Under the pieces are notes generated by a model that searched no databases, was not told the origin of the DNA, and worked only from the letters and a program-made list of their open reading frames with translations. 64,000 nucleotides of DNA, taken from positions 607,668-671,667 of the forward strand of contig QANU01110956.1 of NCBI GenBank assembly GCA_003254905.1, written 5' to 3'. This DNA comes from Nissolia schottii (lineage: Eukaryota; Streptophyta; Magnoliopsida; Fabales; Fabaceae). Numbering within the stretch: position 1 is the first letter of the stretch; the number at the start of each line of letters is the position of its first letter. Below, in pieces: positions 1 to 13,744 of this stretch. The position numbers and the translations under genes were made by a program.

Positions 1-25
1 TTTATTTTGTTGGCTTTGGTTGCAG

Positions 26-3000
26 CTGGATTGGAGCATAGCGAAAGTGAGGCCATTTGTGAGTGGCATAAGGTCAAGGACAAGGTTGCAGCCAACAACA
101 CCACCAACAACGATGCCTTTCAATATATTTCAGGACAAACATGGATTGCCTCGGATTATATTGACTGATCCTAAAGGCTCATCCGCTGAGGTTGGTTTGG
201 TTTTCTTGTTTTGTTTCCTTTTCTGCTTATTATGATCTAGAGGGCCTATTTGTGTGGTGAAAACGTGGTGAGTATCGATGCAACAGTAAAGTTATTGCCT
301 TGTGACTTAGAGGTCACAAGTTCAAATCCTACAAACAGTCTCTCTCCTTACCTAAATTTTCATAAACTTTGTTTAAAGTACACTTACATGTTTATGGGTT
401 TCACCAACTTTTTATGAGCGTGCCTAAATTTAAGGCATTAGATTTGTGCTCGTAAAAGAATTTTCCTAATCTTCGATCATCTAAAGCAACACATGTTGTT
501 TCAGGTGCTTCTGTACGGAGGCCAAGTTGTTTCTTGGAAGAATCAAAGGAAGGAGGAGCTACTTTTTATGAGCAGTAAGGTGAAAAAGAATAACATTCTC
601 TCCTACTTTTATTTTTGTTCGTAAAGAGCCGTAGTGGTGTGTGTCTTTGCATAAGATGCTTTCCACTTTCGATCAAAGCCAATGAATGAACTGCAGCAAT
701 GTTAGCAATATCATGTTATATAATATGAATGGGTGATAAATCAAGTACTCTTGTTAATTCAAAGTATGTAGTATAACATATATTCCTTTCAAATTAATTC
801 ACTACTCATTCATATGAATACTTTGTTTATCGAAATCGACTCCACCTAATCTGACTAGAAGAAGGCTGTGAATCCCATGAGTTTGCCCCACTTAGAGATA
901 GTAGTCAATTTGTTTTGATTTTTTAATTGTTTGAATGAATTTTTTTTCCATTCACTAGGACAATTTATACATAATTAATTCCATTTGTGGGAATTTTCTA
1001 CCCATTAGGCTAATTGGAAACAACCTAAAGAAATCAGAGGAGGAATATCAGTCTGCTTTCCAAGGGTTAGTCTCATCAAACTGGTGGAAACATATTTTTG
1101 ACTTTTAGGCGGCATTTGGTTTAGGGATAAGACACGGGGGATACAAACTTTCTGTAATTTTTGTACCTCATTGAAGTTGGGACATGAGGGACACAATTTT
1201 GGTGGGACACGAAATTTTGGCCGGGCAGGACAAATTTTTCGGTCTCTGTCCCTATATCTTGTCCCTCCAACCAAACGCTGCCTTAGTTCCTTGTTTTAAG
1301 TCCTACATTTTTTTTTGAATTACAATTTTCTTTCTGCAGTTTGGTGATCTTGGTTCACTAGAACAGCATGGATTTGCAAGAAACAGATTGTGGTCACTGG
1401 ATAGGGACCCTTCACCCCTTCCTCCATCTGACAATCACTCAACTGTTGACCTGATATTGAAGTCAACCGGAGTGGACTTAAAGATGCCGCGTAGGTAAGG
1501 GTTTAATCTGCGTTACCAGCGCTCGGTTGGTTCAAGCAGTTTGGCACTTGTTCCCCTTGAATAAAGGGTTAAAGCTCAAATCTCGTGTCTAAAAAAAGTT
1601 AGCAATGCGAGACTTGTACCATATAGTGGGACCGATCCTGCTCGAGCCAGATTATCCTATTACTAGATTTTTCTAATGTCTAAGCTTATGCATATTTTTC
1701 TTGGTTGATTGGGCAGTTTTGAGGTCCGGCTTCGCATATCTATCAGCGCCGGCAAGCTCATTCTGATCCCGAGAGTCAGAAACACTGATAACAAAGCATT
1801 TTCATTTACATCTGCACTATGCAACTATTTAACAGTGTCAGATATCAGGTGTGCATTTCACATTTAGATTAATCACTATTCTTATCTCAAGATGATGCCT
1901 ATGATTATCTTTGTTGTCTTATTGCAATTGTATATGCCAAAGTTTTGCACATTGTTACTTTTACCAACATAATAATAATGCTACATGTCACTAAGAGAGG
2001 TTTAATTAACGGTGATGCTGATCAAAATATGCAGTGAAGTGCGTATTGAGGGATTGGAGACACTTGATTACTTCGACAATCTGATGAACAGGTCAAGGTT
2101 CACAGAGCAGGCAGATGCAATTACATTTGATGGAGAGGTACATAAAATTCTTATAGGCATAACATTTCTAAAGAAAGACATAGATATATACAATTTTCCT
2201 GATTGATTTTCTAAAGTTTGTAATGTACATAGATGTCAATTCATATAGCTTTCAAGCTTTTTCTAAGGACAATTTTGGTGTTACCTTGTAGACGGACAGG
2301 GTGTACTTGAGGAGCCCATCAAAAATTGCCATCATTGACCATGAGAAGAAAAGAACTTTTGTTCTTCAGAAGAATGCAATGCCTGATGCAGGTTATTAAT
2401 ATTAGAGATAAACATTTTAGAACATTTTATGTAATATTAGTTATTCCGATGCGGAATATTTAGGTGCTCATGGAGCAATAGATTTCTCTTGCTTTGATCT
2501 ATTCAGTATTTGTCACGTCAATTTTGTGAAGAAGGTAGTGAATGATTAAGAGAAAATCTCATGTGGTCTTGAAGCGTCATGTTGGATATGTTCCTGAGCA
2601 CATAGTGAATGACATTTCTGCCTCTATCATGGAAGGACCCATCACTTAAAGTTTAAACTCCATTCATTATGTGATCTAAAGTATATTCAACGTGATACTA
2701 CAGAACCAACCACAGAAGAATTTCAAAATGATCAAGGGTGCACAAGCAGCCTGCAAGGCTGATGTGGCAAAATACGGAATGGATCAAGACAAGAGAAATC
2801 TCTTACTCCAACACAGAACGTAAAAATTTCTCCATTACGTAACATTGTATATGCAAATGTGCAAGAAGGCCTTACTTATTAACATGTGATGAGTTGCAGT
2901 GGTATGGAACCCATGGGACAGAAAGGCCAAGGCACTCCCTGACTTGGGAGATGATGATTACAAGTCCATGATATGTGTGAACTCTGCAGCCATTGAGAAC

Positions 3001-3117
3001 CCTATTCTCTTGAAGCCCTCTGAGGAGTGGAAGGGCTATCAGGAGCTCTCCACAGTTTCATCAAGCTATTGCAGTGGTCAATTGGATCCTCTTAAGGTTC
3101 TTTATGGCCTTCACTGA
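26..3117 (+). CDS. Glucose-6-phosphate 1-epimerase (aldose 1-epimerase family), 5' end possibly outside window
   Basis: Interconverts the alpha and beta anomers of glucose 6-phosphate, probably in the cytosol. Exons read from splice sites: 26-190, 505-579, 1009-1065, 1340-1494, 1717-1848, 2035-2137, 2292-2391 and 2900-3117. Phases agree at every junction and give 334 codons plus stop. The family block SLEQHGFARN carries the presumed catalytic His, and AAIENPILLKPSEEW near the C-terminus carries a conserved Glu region; VLLYGGQVVSWKN marks the N-terminal core. The first exon follows a TTGCAG acceptor at 20-25 and is open upstream of the ATG at 113. Either an exon lies to the left, or 113 (MPFNIFQD, giving 305 aa, the usual length) is the start. 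The expected Gln of CFPQFG is Arg here (CFPRFG), with the codon split-free at the 1065/1340 junction. Introns contain two SINE-like pieces and a MITE. Family assignment is firm; the exact start is not. Confidence 0.88.
262..345 (+). mobile_element. Au-type SINE fragment in an intron
   Basis: The stretch GTAAAGTTATTGCCTTGTG followed by GAGGTCACAAGTTCAAATCC reads like the tRNA-derived head of the Au SINE family, with a B-box-like GTTCAAATCC. It lies in the intron between the first two epimerase exons. The 3' part of a full Au element is missing, and no target duplication was seen. Recognised from memory of the family, so approximate in extent. Confidence 0.55.
1108..1282. mobile_element. Tourist-like MITE (PIF/Harbinger type) in an intron
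   Basis: A 175-bp element with inverted ends GGCGGCATTTGGTT and (complement of the right end) GGCAGCGTTTGGTT, flanked on both sides by TTA (1105-1107 and 1283-1285). The 3-bp TTA target duplication and the ends fit PIF/Harbinger non-autonomous elements. It sits in the intron after epimerase exon 3. A related copy is at 51008-51186 and a shortened one at 43252-43333. Confidence 0.75.
1520..1680 (+). mobile_element. tRNA-derived SINE-like sequence in an intron
   Basis: GGTTGGTTCAAGCAGTTTGG resembles an A box, and about 40 bp later AAAGCTCAAATCTCGTGTCT resembles a B box. The tail includes ATAGTGGGACCGATCCTGC and CTCGAGCCAGATTATCC. The layout is that of a plant tRNA-derived SINE, different from the families at 262 and 14740. 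It occupies most of the intron between 1494 and 1717. Boundaries and target duplication are not resolved. Confidence 0.45.
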
Positions 3118-4375
3118 CATAGCTAATGGAAATTTTTGTATGGTCTCTTAGGCTCCTACTAATTAGATTGTACATATGTTAGAAGTGCATGAATAATTTG
3201 AAAATCATGCTTGAGACCCTTAGCAGAAAGCCAGAGCCTGAGCAGCAATATGAACATTATTGTTCACTTGCTACTGCATAATAATTGAGAGATGCCTCAT
3301 CATCATATTCAGATGCTTGATGGCATGACAATTATTACAGCTGCATTATCCACTTTGTTGAGTGTCAAATTGGTTGGCAATTTTTGCATTGTGTTTTGTA
3401 AGGTTATAATATCTTTAAGCGAATGAATGGTATTTAAACCGCTTTGATTCGAACCTAGAGAGCAGAATATGTTCTGAGAGCAATGGCCCAGAGAATAGCA
3501 TTTACTTTATTCGCTTTGAATGTAGAAGGTTGAAAATATTCCAATTATATGAAGCTTTGTTGAATGTACTAAACCAAGCATTGACAATGTATGAATAGTG
3601 ATAAATGGTTATTTGAAACCAACAATTTTGAACTTCGAATTGTTTTTGTTCGGTTCTATTTTTAAGGGTGTAGTTTTATATTAGCTATGCAAATTTCACC
3701 TTCAATTAAATAATATATGATTGCATATTTACACATTACATAATGTTACAAAAAATGATAGATTAAGACAAGAATTTCTTAAAGTAACGATCTCACTTTA
3801 AAAGGTAAAGTAGATTTTATCATTGAATCAATAAAATAGAAATAAGAACACTTCTCACTTTATTAATAAGAAAGAATTACCTTCTAAAGTTACATCTTCA
3901 CAGTAAAAAATCCAAATCTATTAAATTAATAGAACTGGCATCAAGCACATTTGTGTCCCTAGGATATATATCCCTTCTTGGAATCAAATGGAAGCAACCA
4001 GTTCCACATGATACAGGAGAGCCACAAAAGAATAAGTATTAACAAGTTTTCATTCTGAACCATATGAAATGGAAAGCCTGCAGCATGATCTACAAAATAA
4101 AATAACATAAATTTTCATAAATATACAGCAACAACAGAATCCTCATCTAGAATATAAACAGAATACAAATATTGGGCTTTAAATTATTTCTCCAAACTTG
4201 ATTGGTTAACACTAAAAGGAGAAGCAAAATAACACAGCAAGAAACAGGTCCAGAAGAAATCAAAGTAAAATCCAACCATTGAATATATATTATGCTCCAT
4301 TCCCAATAATTGTTAGACTGTACAATTCAACATGAAATTTATAACATGAGCCAGCAGAGGATAGTTGGAAACATA
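3118..4375. other. Convergent intergenic region
   Basis: Lies between the stops of the epimerase (+) and golgin (-) genes, so it should hold both 3' untranslated regions. It is AT-rich with no open frame or family match that I recognise. I could not place polyadenylation sites with confidence. Confidence 0.5.
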
Positions 4376-7300
4376 TTATTCGTCATCATCCTCATCTTCA
4401 CCATCTCCAACAGCCCCGGCATCGTCTCCGATGCCTTCAAGAAGTTTGTCAACATCCTCCCCCAACTCCAGCAACCTAGCACTAAGCCTATCCACCTTGC
4501 TCTGTTCTTGCCCTAGGCATACAAGCAGATCATTCAGCTCACCCTCACTCTCCTTCTGAGCTTCTTCCCTAGCTTCAGCTCTTATTGCCTCTACATCTGG
4601 GAGTGTTGAGACCCCTCCTCTCTTCAGTGCTTTCAACTCATTCTCCAGTTGGTAGTTAGACTGCTCAAGACTATTGTAGGCATCAGACAGACTCCTTAGA
4701 TCAGCTTCTGTCTTTCCGGCTAAATTCCGATACATTGCTGCCTCGGATTCAACTTTGGCTTTTTCTGCCTGAATATTATCCAACCTTTGAGATGCTTCTT
4801 GGAAATCTCTGCGGAGTTTGTCCATTTGGACTCTGTCTGATGCCCCGCCCACTCTTTGCTCAGAATCAAAATTTCTACTACCTCCACTTGTCTTAGCAAG
4901 GTCTTCGGCCAAGGTAGCATTTCGAACAAGGAGATCCTGAAATGAGGACGAGACAAAGAACCACCACATCAAATACATATTATACTAGTCAAAGCATACA
5001 TTTTACTTGGATGTTTCGTTACACTGCACAGGCACCTACAGTCTACATACTTTCTATTCTTGCAATGGGAACTATCACATTTCAAGCAATAAACACGTTA
5101 AATAAAGTAATATATTAATATACAATAACAAGCACCAAAGCCTTTTTCAAGCTTCGTGGAATCAGCCACATAGATCAAAGAACACCTTTCTGTTCTGTCA
5201 AAAGCCTTCAGAGAATCCGTTAAGATCTAAATCCATTTTAATTACTTCACTAAAAGTGATATATGAATGCAATAAGGTATATTTTTATCCCCAAAAAAAT
5301 AAGAAATTAATTTATTAGTCAATAATAGACTAACTGTGGCAACCATCAGAAACAAACCTCACTTACTGAGCAAATTGACAATCACGAAAGTGGACAGCAG
5401 TATATCCTGACAAACGCACTACATGAATGTTCTTTGTATTCTTTTCAGACATACCATTTAAAACCAGCACCAGACTCTCACTTTAAGCAAATGATAATGC
5501 CAGTTTAAACCACACAATTAAACGATCTGACATTAGAAGATTTTAGTACATGAGGAACAAATTCACGACTTATCAACATAAGAATATTTTTAGGGAACAA
5601 ATGAAAACAAATCATACCTGTATCTCAGAGCATTGCTTCTCAACAAACATTTTCAACCGCTTTACATACTCACCATCACTTTCACCACTACTTTGCTCTA
5701 ATTCTGCCGGCACTACGGCCACCTTGATTTTTGGCTGGCTATAAACATCCACAATCTGTTCTCTGATACCTACCTCCAGTCTTTTGACAATTTTCACAAA
5801 GTAAGAATCCAGGACTGAAGAAAGAATTGGGTGATCCGGATTTTTCTTTTCAGACAAATCATTCTCATCTACATCCTCAATATCTGCCATGCTAGCTGCT
5901 GAAGATCTAGTGAATGATCTATGGGTCATGGATGACTCCACACCAGAAAAAATGAAACTTTTCTGCATCTCATCAAACTTCAAGAAGTATGAACTGAGCC
6001 CAACTTTCTGACTTATTGCATCAACAATGGCAAATGCGTCCTTTCCACTATCAGTGGTTTTATTATAGATCACACATTCACCCAAAACAACTGCTGCGAG
6101 CCCCCTTATGCACACTGTTTCTGACATATTTGATATTAGCTCAATAAGATAAGTAAGGTGGGGGCGAGCATCTAGAAAACAGTGTACCGCATTTGGGCAA
6201 TCTGCTAACCAGGTAATCAGTAATTTCAAGATAATGACTTGTACATAAGAGTTTCCTGATGTATTAGACTTTCCATCTTTGCCTTTCATTGAAGAAGCAA
6301 GAGCCAAATATTTCACCATTCGATGCATTAGTGGTTCTGGGGCTCCTAAAGATTGCATGGGTGCTTCAATTTCAATTCGTAAAACCTGCAACTTTTTCCG
6401 TAAGATTTCTCTGAACAAAACCAAATTTTATGCTCTTCCTTTCTTAATCTCACTGTCCATATTATCGTTTTATATTTATGCTTGCAGACTGTAAAAATAT
6501 CCAGTGCAAAAGCATGAAATGGGTAACAAATAGTGCGGGATGACTGACAGCATAAAGAACAAAAATAGTAAAGCAGTATCATGAACTTTTCTAAGCAATG
6601 CCACAAAACTACGAATAAACGCATCTAGCATGCACAAAATTCACTTACAAAATAAAAACTACGAATGATTCAAGTCAGAAACCATACAAAAATATACACT
6701 CCTATGTTTGGATTATCCTTTAATTTAACTAAATGAATAATAACATAAAATATAATAAAAATCTAAAGGAGAAAAGGATGGAAAGCATAATGGTAAAGTA
6801 TGCCAAACGTTCATAATCATGAAACAAATCGGACATTATTTCACCAAGTAACACTTGTATCTGAAGGCCAAGCTACAGCTCCAGATTGAGCAACTACCAA
6901 CACTAAATTCTTATACAATATCAAATAAAAACTTCACTCTAAATATCCCCACTTTTGTAGTTTGCACCCATTCAACCTATTCAGTCTGATAATTATTAAC
7001 AGTTGCTAATGCAGACATAAGACTTTGGGGTGTTACTTCTCTAAGGGAGAGCAATTACTAATTTACTGTTATTACCTCCGTTCTCAAATAAATGTCCCAT
7101 TTTATATATGCACATTGATTAAGAAAATTATTAGATAAGCATTAATGTTAGAGAAATTTGTGAATTTTACAAAATTATCTTCATTTTTTTAATTCATCCC
7201 ATTTATTCTCTCTCTCTCTTACATAATATTCTTACCACTTATTCATATAAGGGTAGAATAAGAAAAAACAATCGATATTCTCTAGACTGTCTAAAATGAT

Positions 7301-10300
7301 AGATAGTTGTGGAAAAACTATGTTTTGAAAAATGGACAGTTACTTGAGAAAGGAGGTAGTAATAAATTCTAGCACTCCAGCAGAAATAAGTGCCTGAGCA
7401 GGAGCCCGATTAGCTCTATAGCAAAGAATAAAACTCAGCTAATTGCTCACTTTCGAATAAGTTATTGCATACAAAACTTATCATCAAAATTTATACTTGC
7501 TAGTTAGTTTATTTGTGTAATTAATGTTCCAGTTGTTCTCTCTGGTTATTGGATAGAATGATAATTGAACTCTCTTCAAATTTAGTCCTGAATGCAAACT
7601 AATTTGACAACTGAAAGGGTAAGAAATGGTCTTTGTTGTTACATGACAAGTTTATACTTGGGTTTTCCCCTTCGTGGAAAAACCTTGGATACGAAATCCC
7701 CAAGTGGCAGAATGCCTTTACATTGTAGAATGGATTAGAGTTTTCTCACGGGGTGTGTGTGTGTTGATTCTACTCAGGTTATAATTTGATATAGCACAAA
7801 TATGACCCTTTCAATATAAAATCTTTAGTCGTAAAACTCATTGTTTAGGCATAAAAAAATCAAGAAAATGGACTCTGGTCCTACCTCTGCTAAAAGTGGT
7901 AGTAGAAATAAACTAAGAATACAATGAGGAGGGGAATCATTTCATACCCTTTCCTTGCAAGGGAGATTGTCCTTCAATATATGAGATAGAACACTCGCAG
8001 CTCTGCAACAAGTCTACATTTTCAACACAATGTTAGCCACAGAGTTTTCGCACAAAAAGTGAAAAAAAATAAAGAAAATCGACTTCCATTGTGCAAGTAC
8101 AAGATCAAAAAGCCGTAGTTCATTTGAATTGCCACCCAACAATTTCATTGGCTAATATCAGTAGATCACATACCTCAAGATCACCATCATTTTCTCCCAG
8201 TGTGAGACCATGTAATAGCATGCTGAAAATAAAAACAAATAATAATCTTAAAACTGAATAAATAAGGCATATAAACAAAAGTGTGGTAATTTTGGATACT
8301 TATGTGAACAAGGATTTGATATATCAAAAAAGTTAAAATCTCATGCTAGCAAATACTATAAACAAGTGTATGTTTGGATTTGATTATCGTTTAGGGAAAA
8401 ATAACTTATTTTCAAAACCTTTCTGATTAAGATTTTGATTATAGGCAATTTTGAAGACATAATAAGTTAATCCAGATACAGACTAAGTGCAATCATAAAG
8501 CACCAGCAACAAAACATACCTTCCAAAAGACATATTGACATCCTCCTCAAGGGGTGCATGATTCATGGAATATGGCTGCGGAATTAGTGTAGACGCAAGC
8601 ATTGATTGGCCTTCAGTATTTTTCTGATTTACACAAGGTAAATCAAAACGGGAAAAAAAANAGTCAACAACAACAAAAGCAGCAGAAGTGAGACGTATGT
8701 AACCAAGAAGCAATAATAAGCATGAATCAGACTTTATTAACTAAAACATTATGTGATATACATTGCCACAAGGAACGCTTTCAAGGAACAAACCCTGGAA
8801 AGAAGAATGCCTAACCAACCTCACAAAAGCTTTTGAAAACATAATCTGCAGCAATGAACTCTTGCATGCTAGAAGTCCTCAAAATAATTCTAAGTATTGA
8901 GTTCAGAGCAGGTTCAACTTGTAGCTCCTCTCCAAGAACTTTGCTAGCAAGAAGATCACAATTCTTTGAATCTCCAGCAATCAGATCACCAATACATTGC
9001 ATTGCCTAACATAGATTGAGATTAACAGTATGAAACTGAGGACACCTTACTTTGCTATAACAGAAAATTGGCTTACAAACTAAGGATAACACAACAAACA
9101 AAACAATAAATCAAATGCCCCAGGAGAACAAAAAATTGAAATGGCACTACCACTGTAACTAAATAATGAAAATTCCCATTGAACTGTAAAAAAAATGAAG
9201 AGGAAGCATTGACAGTTTTGTAACTCTAACAATTCAAGTTCAACTGATTCATCACCGACAAGACTTGTTATTTGTTTTCAAATAATTTACACAAAGGTTT
9301 CTAGAACAGCAAATACAGCCAATCTGCCCTCAAAATTCAAGGACAGTGCTTTCTCATTTTACTAATAACAGCAGTGATAAACAACCATATCTAGATGTCA
9401 TGTGTAGTGTACAGAATGAAATATAACAATTTACGCAAACAAAGGATGGCTAGTTCTTTCTTTCTATACATTACAAGGTTGGTTTGTTTTATTTAGACAG
9501 TAAAATACAATGATAACTTCATAGCAGATTTTTTTATGTTAGAGACAAATAGAGCGGAAAGCTATCTTACCGCACAGCGAACAGGAACAGGTGCCCATTG
9601 GCTTTCAACACCTAATATCAACAGATGGTCCAATATCTTTTTCTACAAGCAAGTCCACAAAACAGAAGTATAAGATCACCATATTGCTATTTTATGCAAT
9701 CATCATGAGACTCTGTTCTTGACAAACCTGAACCAAAGTTGTCTTATTTGTCTGTCTATTCATGTCTTTCCCTGGATCAGCCTCAGACCCCTTTATAAAC
9801 AGTTTAATGGTTTCTAATGCACTGAGCAGATTGATTGTCTGCTTGCGTGGTGTTTGTAACAAGAGTTAGCTATATGGGCCCACTAATAGCATAAACTGAA
9901 GTAAAAAATTGAAAGAATCTTCTAACCTTCTGTTGCGTAAAAGAGTAAGTACTTCCTCTCAGCTTCAAAATTGATATCAATGAATCAAGTCCTACGGTCT
10001 CTCTTAGTAGTACCTGAACCATACAAAATTGTTATCACTACCAGGATTAGAACTTACTAAACACAACAGAGTCAGCAAACCTGATTGGATGCATTGTTAC
10101 GAAGCAAATTGTTCAACAAGTCAAGGCAGTCCTGCACAGTATCGTTAGAATTAGTAACTAGACTAATAACTATACAAAGTCCAATAATACTCATAAAATA
10201 TAATTACATAAATAAAATAAAGATATGATAGCTTTGGTCAACAATCATAAAAAAGCAATTTTCAGCACTTAGTATAAACAAAAGATGATAAACATTAGAA

Positions 10301-13300
10301 AACTACATAAATTTGTAATGGAAACATAAAGAGTTCATAAAAATGCTTGAGCGCATATTAATTCATAACCAAAACTAGCTCATAATAATTAGAAACTGGA
10401 ACAGGTATGCTCACTGAAAGACTCGTCAACAGCACTAGCATACAAAGACTAACAGGCCATTAACATACTTTATATGAATTTTATCAACCAAAAAAAAAAA
10501 ATTTATGTTTATGTTCAAAAACATTGGCAGCTTTAAATTTCCAAGCTCCAAGTTGACAATAATCATGGGTTAATATCATACATCACGTGGCACATAAAGC
10601 AAGTTAATTAAACTACCGTCACAGAGTAATTATATATCACCTGTACAACAACTCCACCATCGGAATTTCCCTCCTCTCTGATGATACTGAAAATCTTCTC
10701 AAATGCACCTTCAAAGACGACAATTTTTTGAATCTCCTATAATCATTAAATGTATTTAGATAAGACAAAATTTCTATCAACCAACAAAATAAAAGTAAAA
10801 AAACTGAAAGGAGAGAAAAATTACAATTAGAGCAAAAGGTTTACCTCAGCTTCGCGGGTAAGGTGAGTAAGAAGCAATAAGGCCTCATTCCTTATTACCT
10901 GAAAGGTAAAACTTGATCAGTTTCCCAATATCAATAACAACCAAGTAACAACATTCTCAAACTAACAGATTTGAGGCTTTCTTTCGAAATGAGGATCAAT
11001 AAGCAAAGCATGTCAAAATAATTCCAACAGTAAGTATTTGAAAATGCAAAGAATCAGATTGTCAACTCAAGTAGTTAATGAAATTTTATCCACCAACGTA
11101 AATGGAAAAGGTTAAATGTATATATTGTGTAGACATATGACAAATATCAACAATTAAGTTTGAAAAGGTTACTGAGAAGACTGCATAGCTTTCAAGCCTT
11201 GTACCTCACGATCCATAAGCATATCCATTAGGCGAGTTATTCCACGAGGGATGGTCAATATAGCTTCCTGTAACCTGAAGAACGACTCAGAAACAGTATT
11301 TACTGAGCAAGATGATTTAACAATATTAGGAATTAAACCAAAATAGAAGCCGTAAAACTAATACCTCTGAGGAGAATTAGTGAGGAGGGCAGTCAGTAGT
11401 TGCAGAGTATAATAACGCACATAGAAATCATCCTCATCCTGTCAAAGTATCCCAAAGGGAAGATGACAAAGATAATACTATGATTTATATGCAGTATAAG
11501 TATAAACCTAGAAGTCAAGCAAACTTCTCATGATATAATTGAGAATAAATACCATAATTTTGTTAAGAAATTCTTACCAACAAACTTAGAAGAAGAGAGA
11601 TACTGTCTGCTTCTCTAGAAAGCAAATCAGTGTTCATCAAAGCAGGCTGAACTTCATTACTTGGTCCTTTTGCATGATTAATAGGAGTCAACGCACTTAC
11701 AAGAGTTTCCAGGGCACCACGAACCTTCATGGATAATTGGATGTAATTTCAATTCAACAAACTTTTGGGACTTGATATATTAAATGCAAATGGCAAAAGT
11801 CTAGGGAAGGAAGTTCATTGGGAAGGGAAAAAAAACAGAGAACGGTTGATAGGAAAACGAGGAACAGCAGCAAACAAATTGCCACCCAATAACCATAAAC
11901 AAAACACTCACAATCTAACTGAGCATATGACCCTCAACAAATGCGATTAACCGAAGTAACATGTGATACCCAGACACAGCAAGTTGAGAAGTAATGCATC
12001 ATTGATCTAAAATATCTTTAAAAAAAAAATAAAAAAGCCAGTGCTTAGGAGAATTTCTTAGAACCCATGCATGACTGACTACAATGGATTTCAGAGCAAA
12101 AGAAAAAAACACCAGTAAAGTAAATAAGTACTGAATAAGCTCTAAGCCAAATGCAGGAAATTCAGATACTAAATAAGTCAGGAAATTGCTTTAGACATGA
12201 CAGGTGAATGTAAAATTTGACCATTATACCAATTTGGTGTATAACAACATAGTCCTAAAGTAAAGCCTGTATTCAACTCTAGATGTAGCATGGTGAACAG
12301 AACTATGAATCTAACAATTATACAGTTGAAAAACAAGCTCACACATTTCACTTTCTAGTTCTTTATTTATTTTTTTTTTGTACATATTTCGTCTGCTTAT
12401 TAAAAATGAACTAGAGGATCTGGACCCTTGAGTAATACAAAACAATTAGACAGTAGACATGACAGGGAAGGAAAGTTTGTCACCATTTCAACATCATCAC
12501 GTTCTTCCTTCAAGACGCTTAGCATTATCGGAAACCCTGCAAAGAAACATCAAACATATTACATCGGACAAGAGAAAAGAGTAAAACAATATGTTTGAGA
12601 GACAGGATGTACCCATTGCCCCAAATGCTAACTGGGAAGCTTGACTTTCTGAGACAACAGCCTGAAGCTCAATAATAGCATTTCTCCTGTCCTCTGCTAG
12701 TTTACCGTTGCTTATCCGGTCAAGCAATCGCTCAACATAGCTATTGAGATAAGACAAATAGAAAGAATGTGGCATTAAGTACAAGGTACTCCATATAGTA
12801 GTTAAATCAAGCAACAGGTGATTCAAATAAATGAAATAAAAATTTCACGACGGAATAATTGAGTACTATAAGTTATAGAAACAAACTTTCAAATTCAAAA
12901 TAGTCAGCGATGATAAATTGCACCAAAAGAAAAGATTGAAGAAAATAAAAATATATATGATATGCGAGTCGGCAGCTAGAAATCAACAAGCAATGAAATT
13001 TAATTTCAAGGAACAATAACATAGATAAACATGGCAAGTTGGCAACACAACCACCAGCAAGGAGCAAATGAAATTTTCTGACAATATTTAACCCATCAAA
13101 ATACAGACGTAGAGAAGAGTATAAGAAGACCATTAGCACTCTTAGTTCTCATGAAGCAGTATTAACTAAAACATAAAATAGATGGCAAACCAAGCAAAAT
13201 AAATAACATTGAGATGTGATATCCACATTACACAAAATAAGTAAATTCTAATCAACTATCAACTATATTTATGAAAAATTCAGTTAGATGACTAAATCTA

Positions 13301-13744
13301 GAATGCTTCTAAACAATAGGCTAAAAAAAAAAGAGAATATTCTTCAGAGGGCTTATTACTCCATAGCAGAAGTCAGTAAGGAAAAAAGGGGTAAGAACTA
13401 ACCACAGTGAAACGGAGACAACGAATGAACAGAACAAAAATACTAGTAGAAAATCTCCAATTACATGTGTTACAGGTCATTAAGAATCTTAAGTAACAAT
13501 AACAACTACTTTACCTATCTGCATCCGAAGAACTCTCGTTACCAAAAACAGCCCCCAGAACCCCCTGCACAAACAATTAACCGAATTAATCACCAAATTA
13601 ATTTCTTAAACAACGACAAATCACAATCAAATGAAATGCACTGAGATTAACCACTCAAACCAGAAAGAAAAAAAAAAATCGCACAAATTTCAATTTTGAG
13701 CTCAAGTTTTTTACCTTGTAACCAGACACCAAATCCATCTTCAT
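4376..13744 (-). CDS. GC6: Golgin candidate 6 / p115-Uso1 type vesicle tether
   Basis: Golgi-associated tether of the p115/Uso1 family; in Arabidopsis this is GC6/MAG4, needed for ER-to-Golgi transport. Nineteen coding exons read on the minus strand, high to low: 13744-13715, 13564-13515, 12740-12613, 12536-12484, 11724-11578, 11438-11365, 11274-11205, 10898-10845, 10736-10641, 10131-10081, 10013-9927, 9838-9728, 9642-9571, 9005-8820, 8623-8520, 8222-8174, 8013-7948, 6385-5618, 4936-4376. Phases agree throughout and give 918 aa, or 916 from the second Met (MKMDLVSGYK). The N-terminal two thirds is an armadillo-like head (for example TRLMDMLMDREVIRNEALLL). The C-terminal exons encode a coiled coil (SLSDAYNSLEQSNYQLENEL) and an acidic tail ending EDEDDDE, as in p115. 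The first exon codes only ten residues. An ambiguous base (N) at 8661 is intronic. Assignment is confident; minor exon-edge errors are possible. Confidence 0.93.
7075..7356. mobile_element. Stowaway-like MITE in a GC6 intron
   Basis: A 282-bp element with ends CCTCCGTTCTCAAATAAATG and, on the complement of the right end, CTACCTCCTTTCTCAAG. It is bordered by TA dinucleotides at 7073-7074 and 7357-7358. The CTCCGT-type terminus and TA target are typical of Tc1/mariner-derived Stowaway elements. It lies in the large intron 6386-7947 of GC6. Confidence 0.75.
8661..8661. other. Ambiguous base in assembly
   Basis: A single N at the end of an A-run (GGGAAAAAAAAN), within the GC6 intron 8624-8819. 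It does not affect any coding exon. Confidence 0.98.
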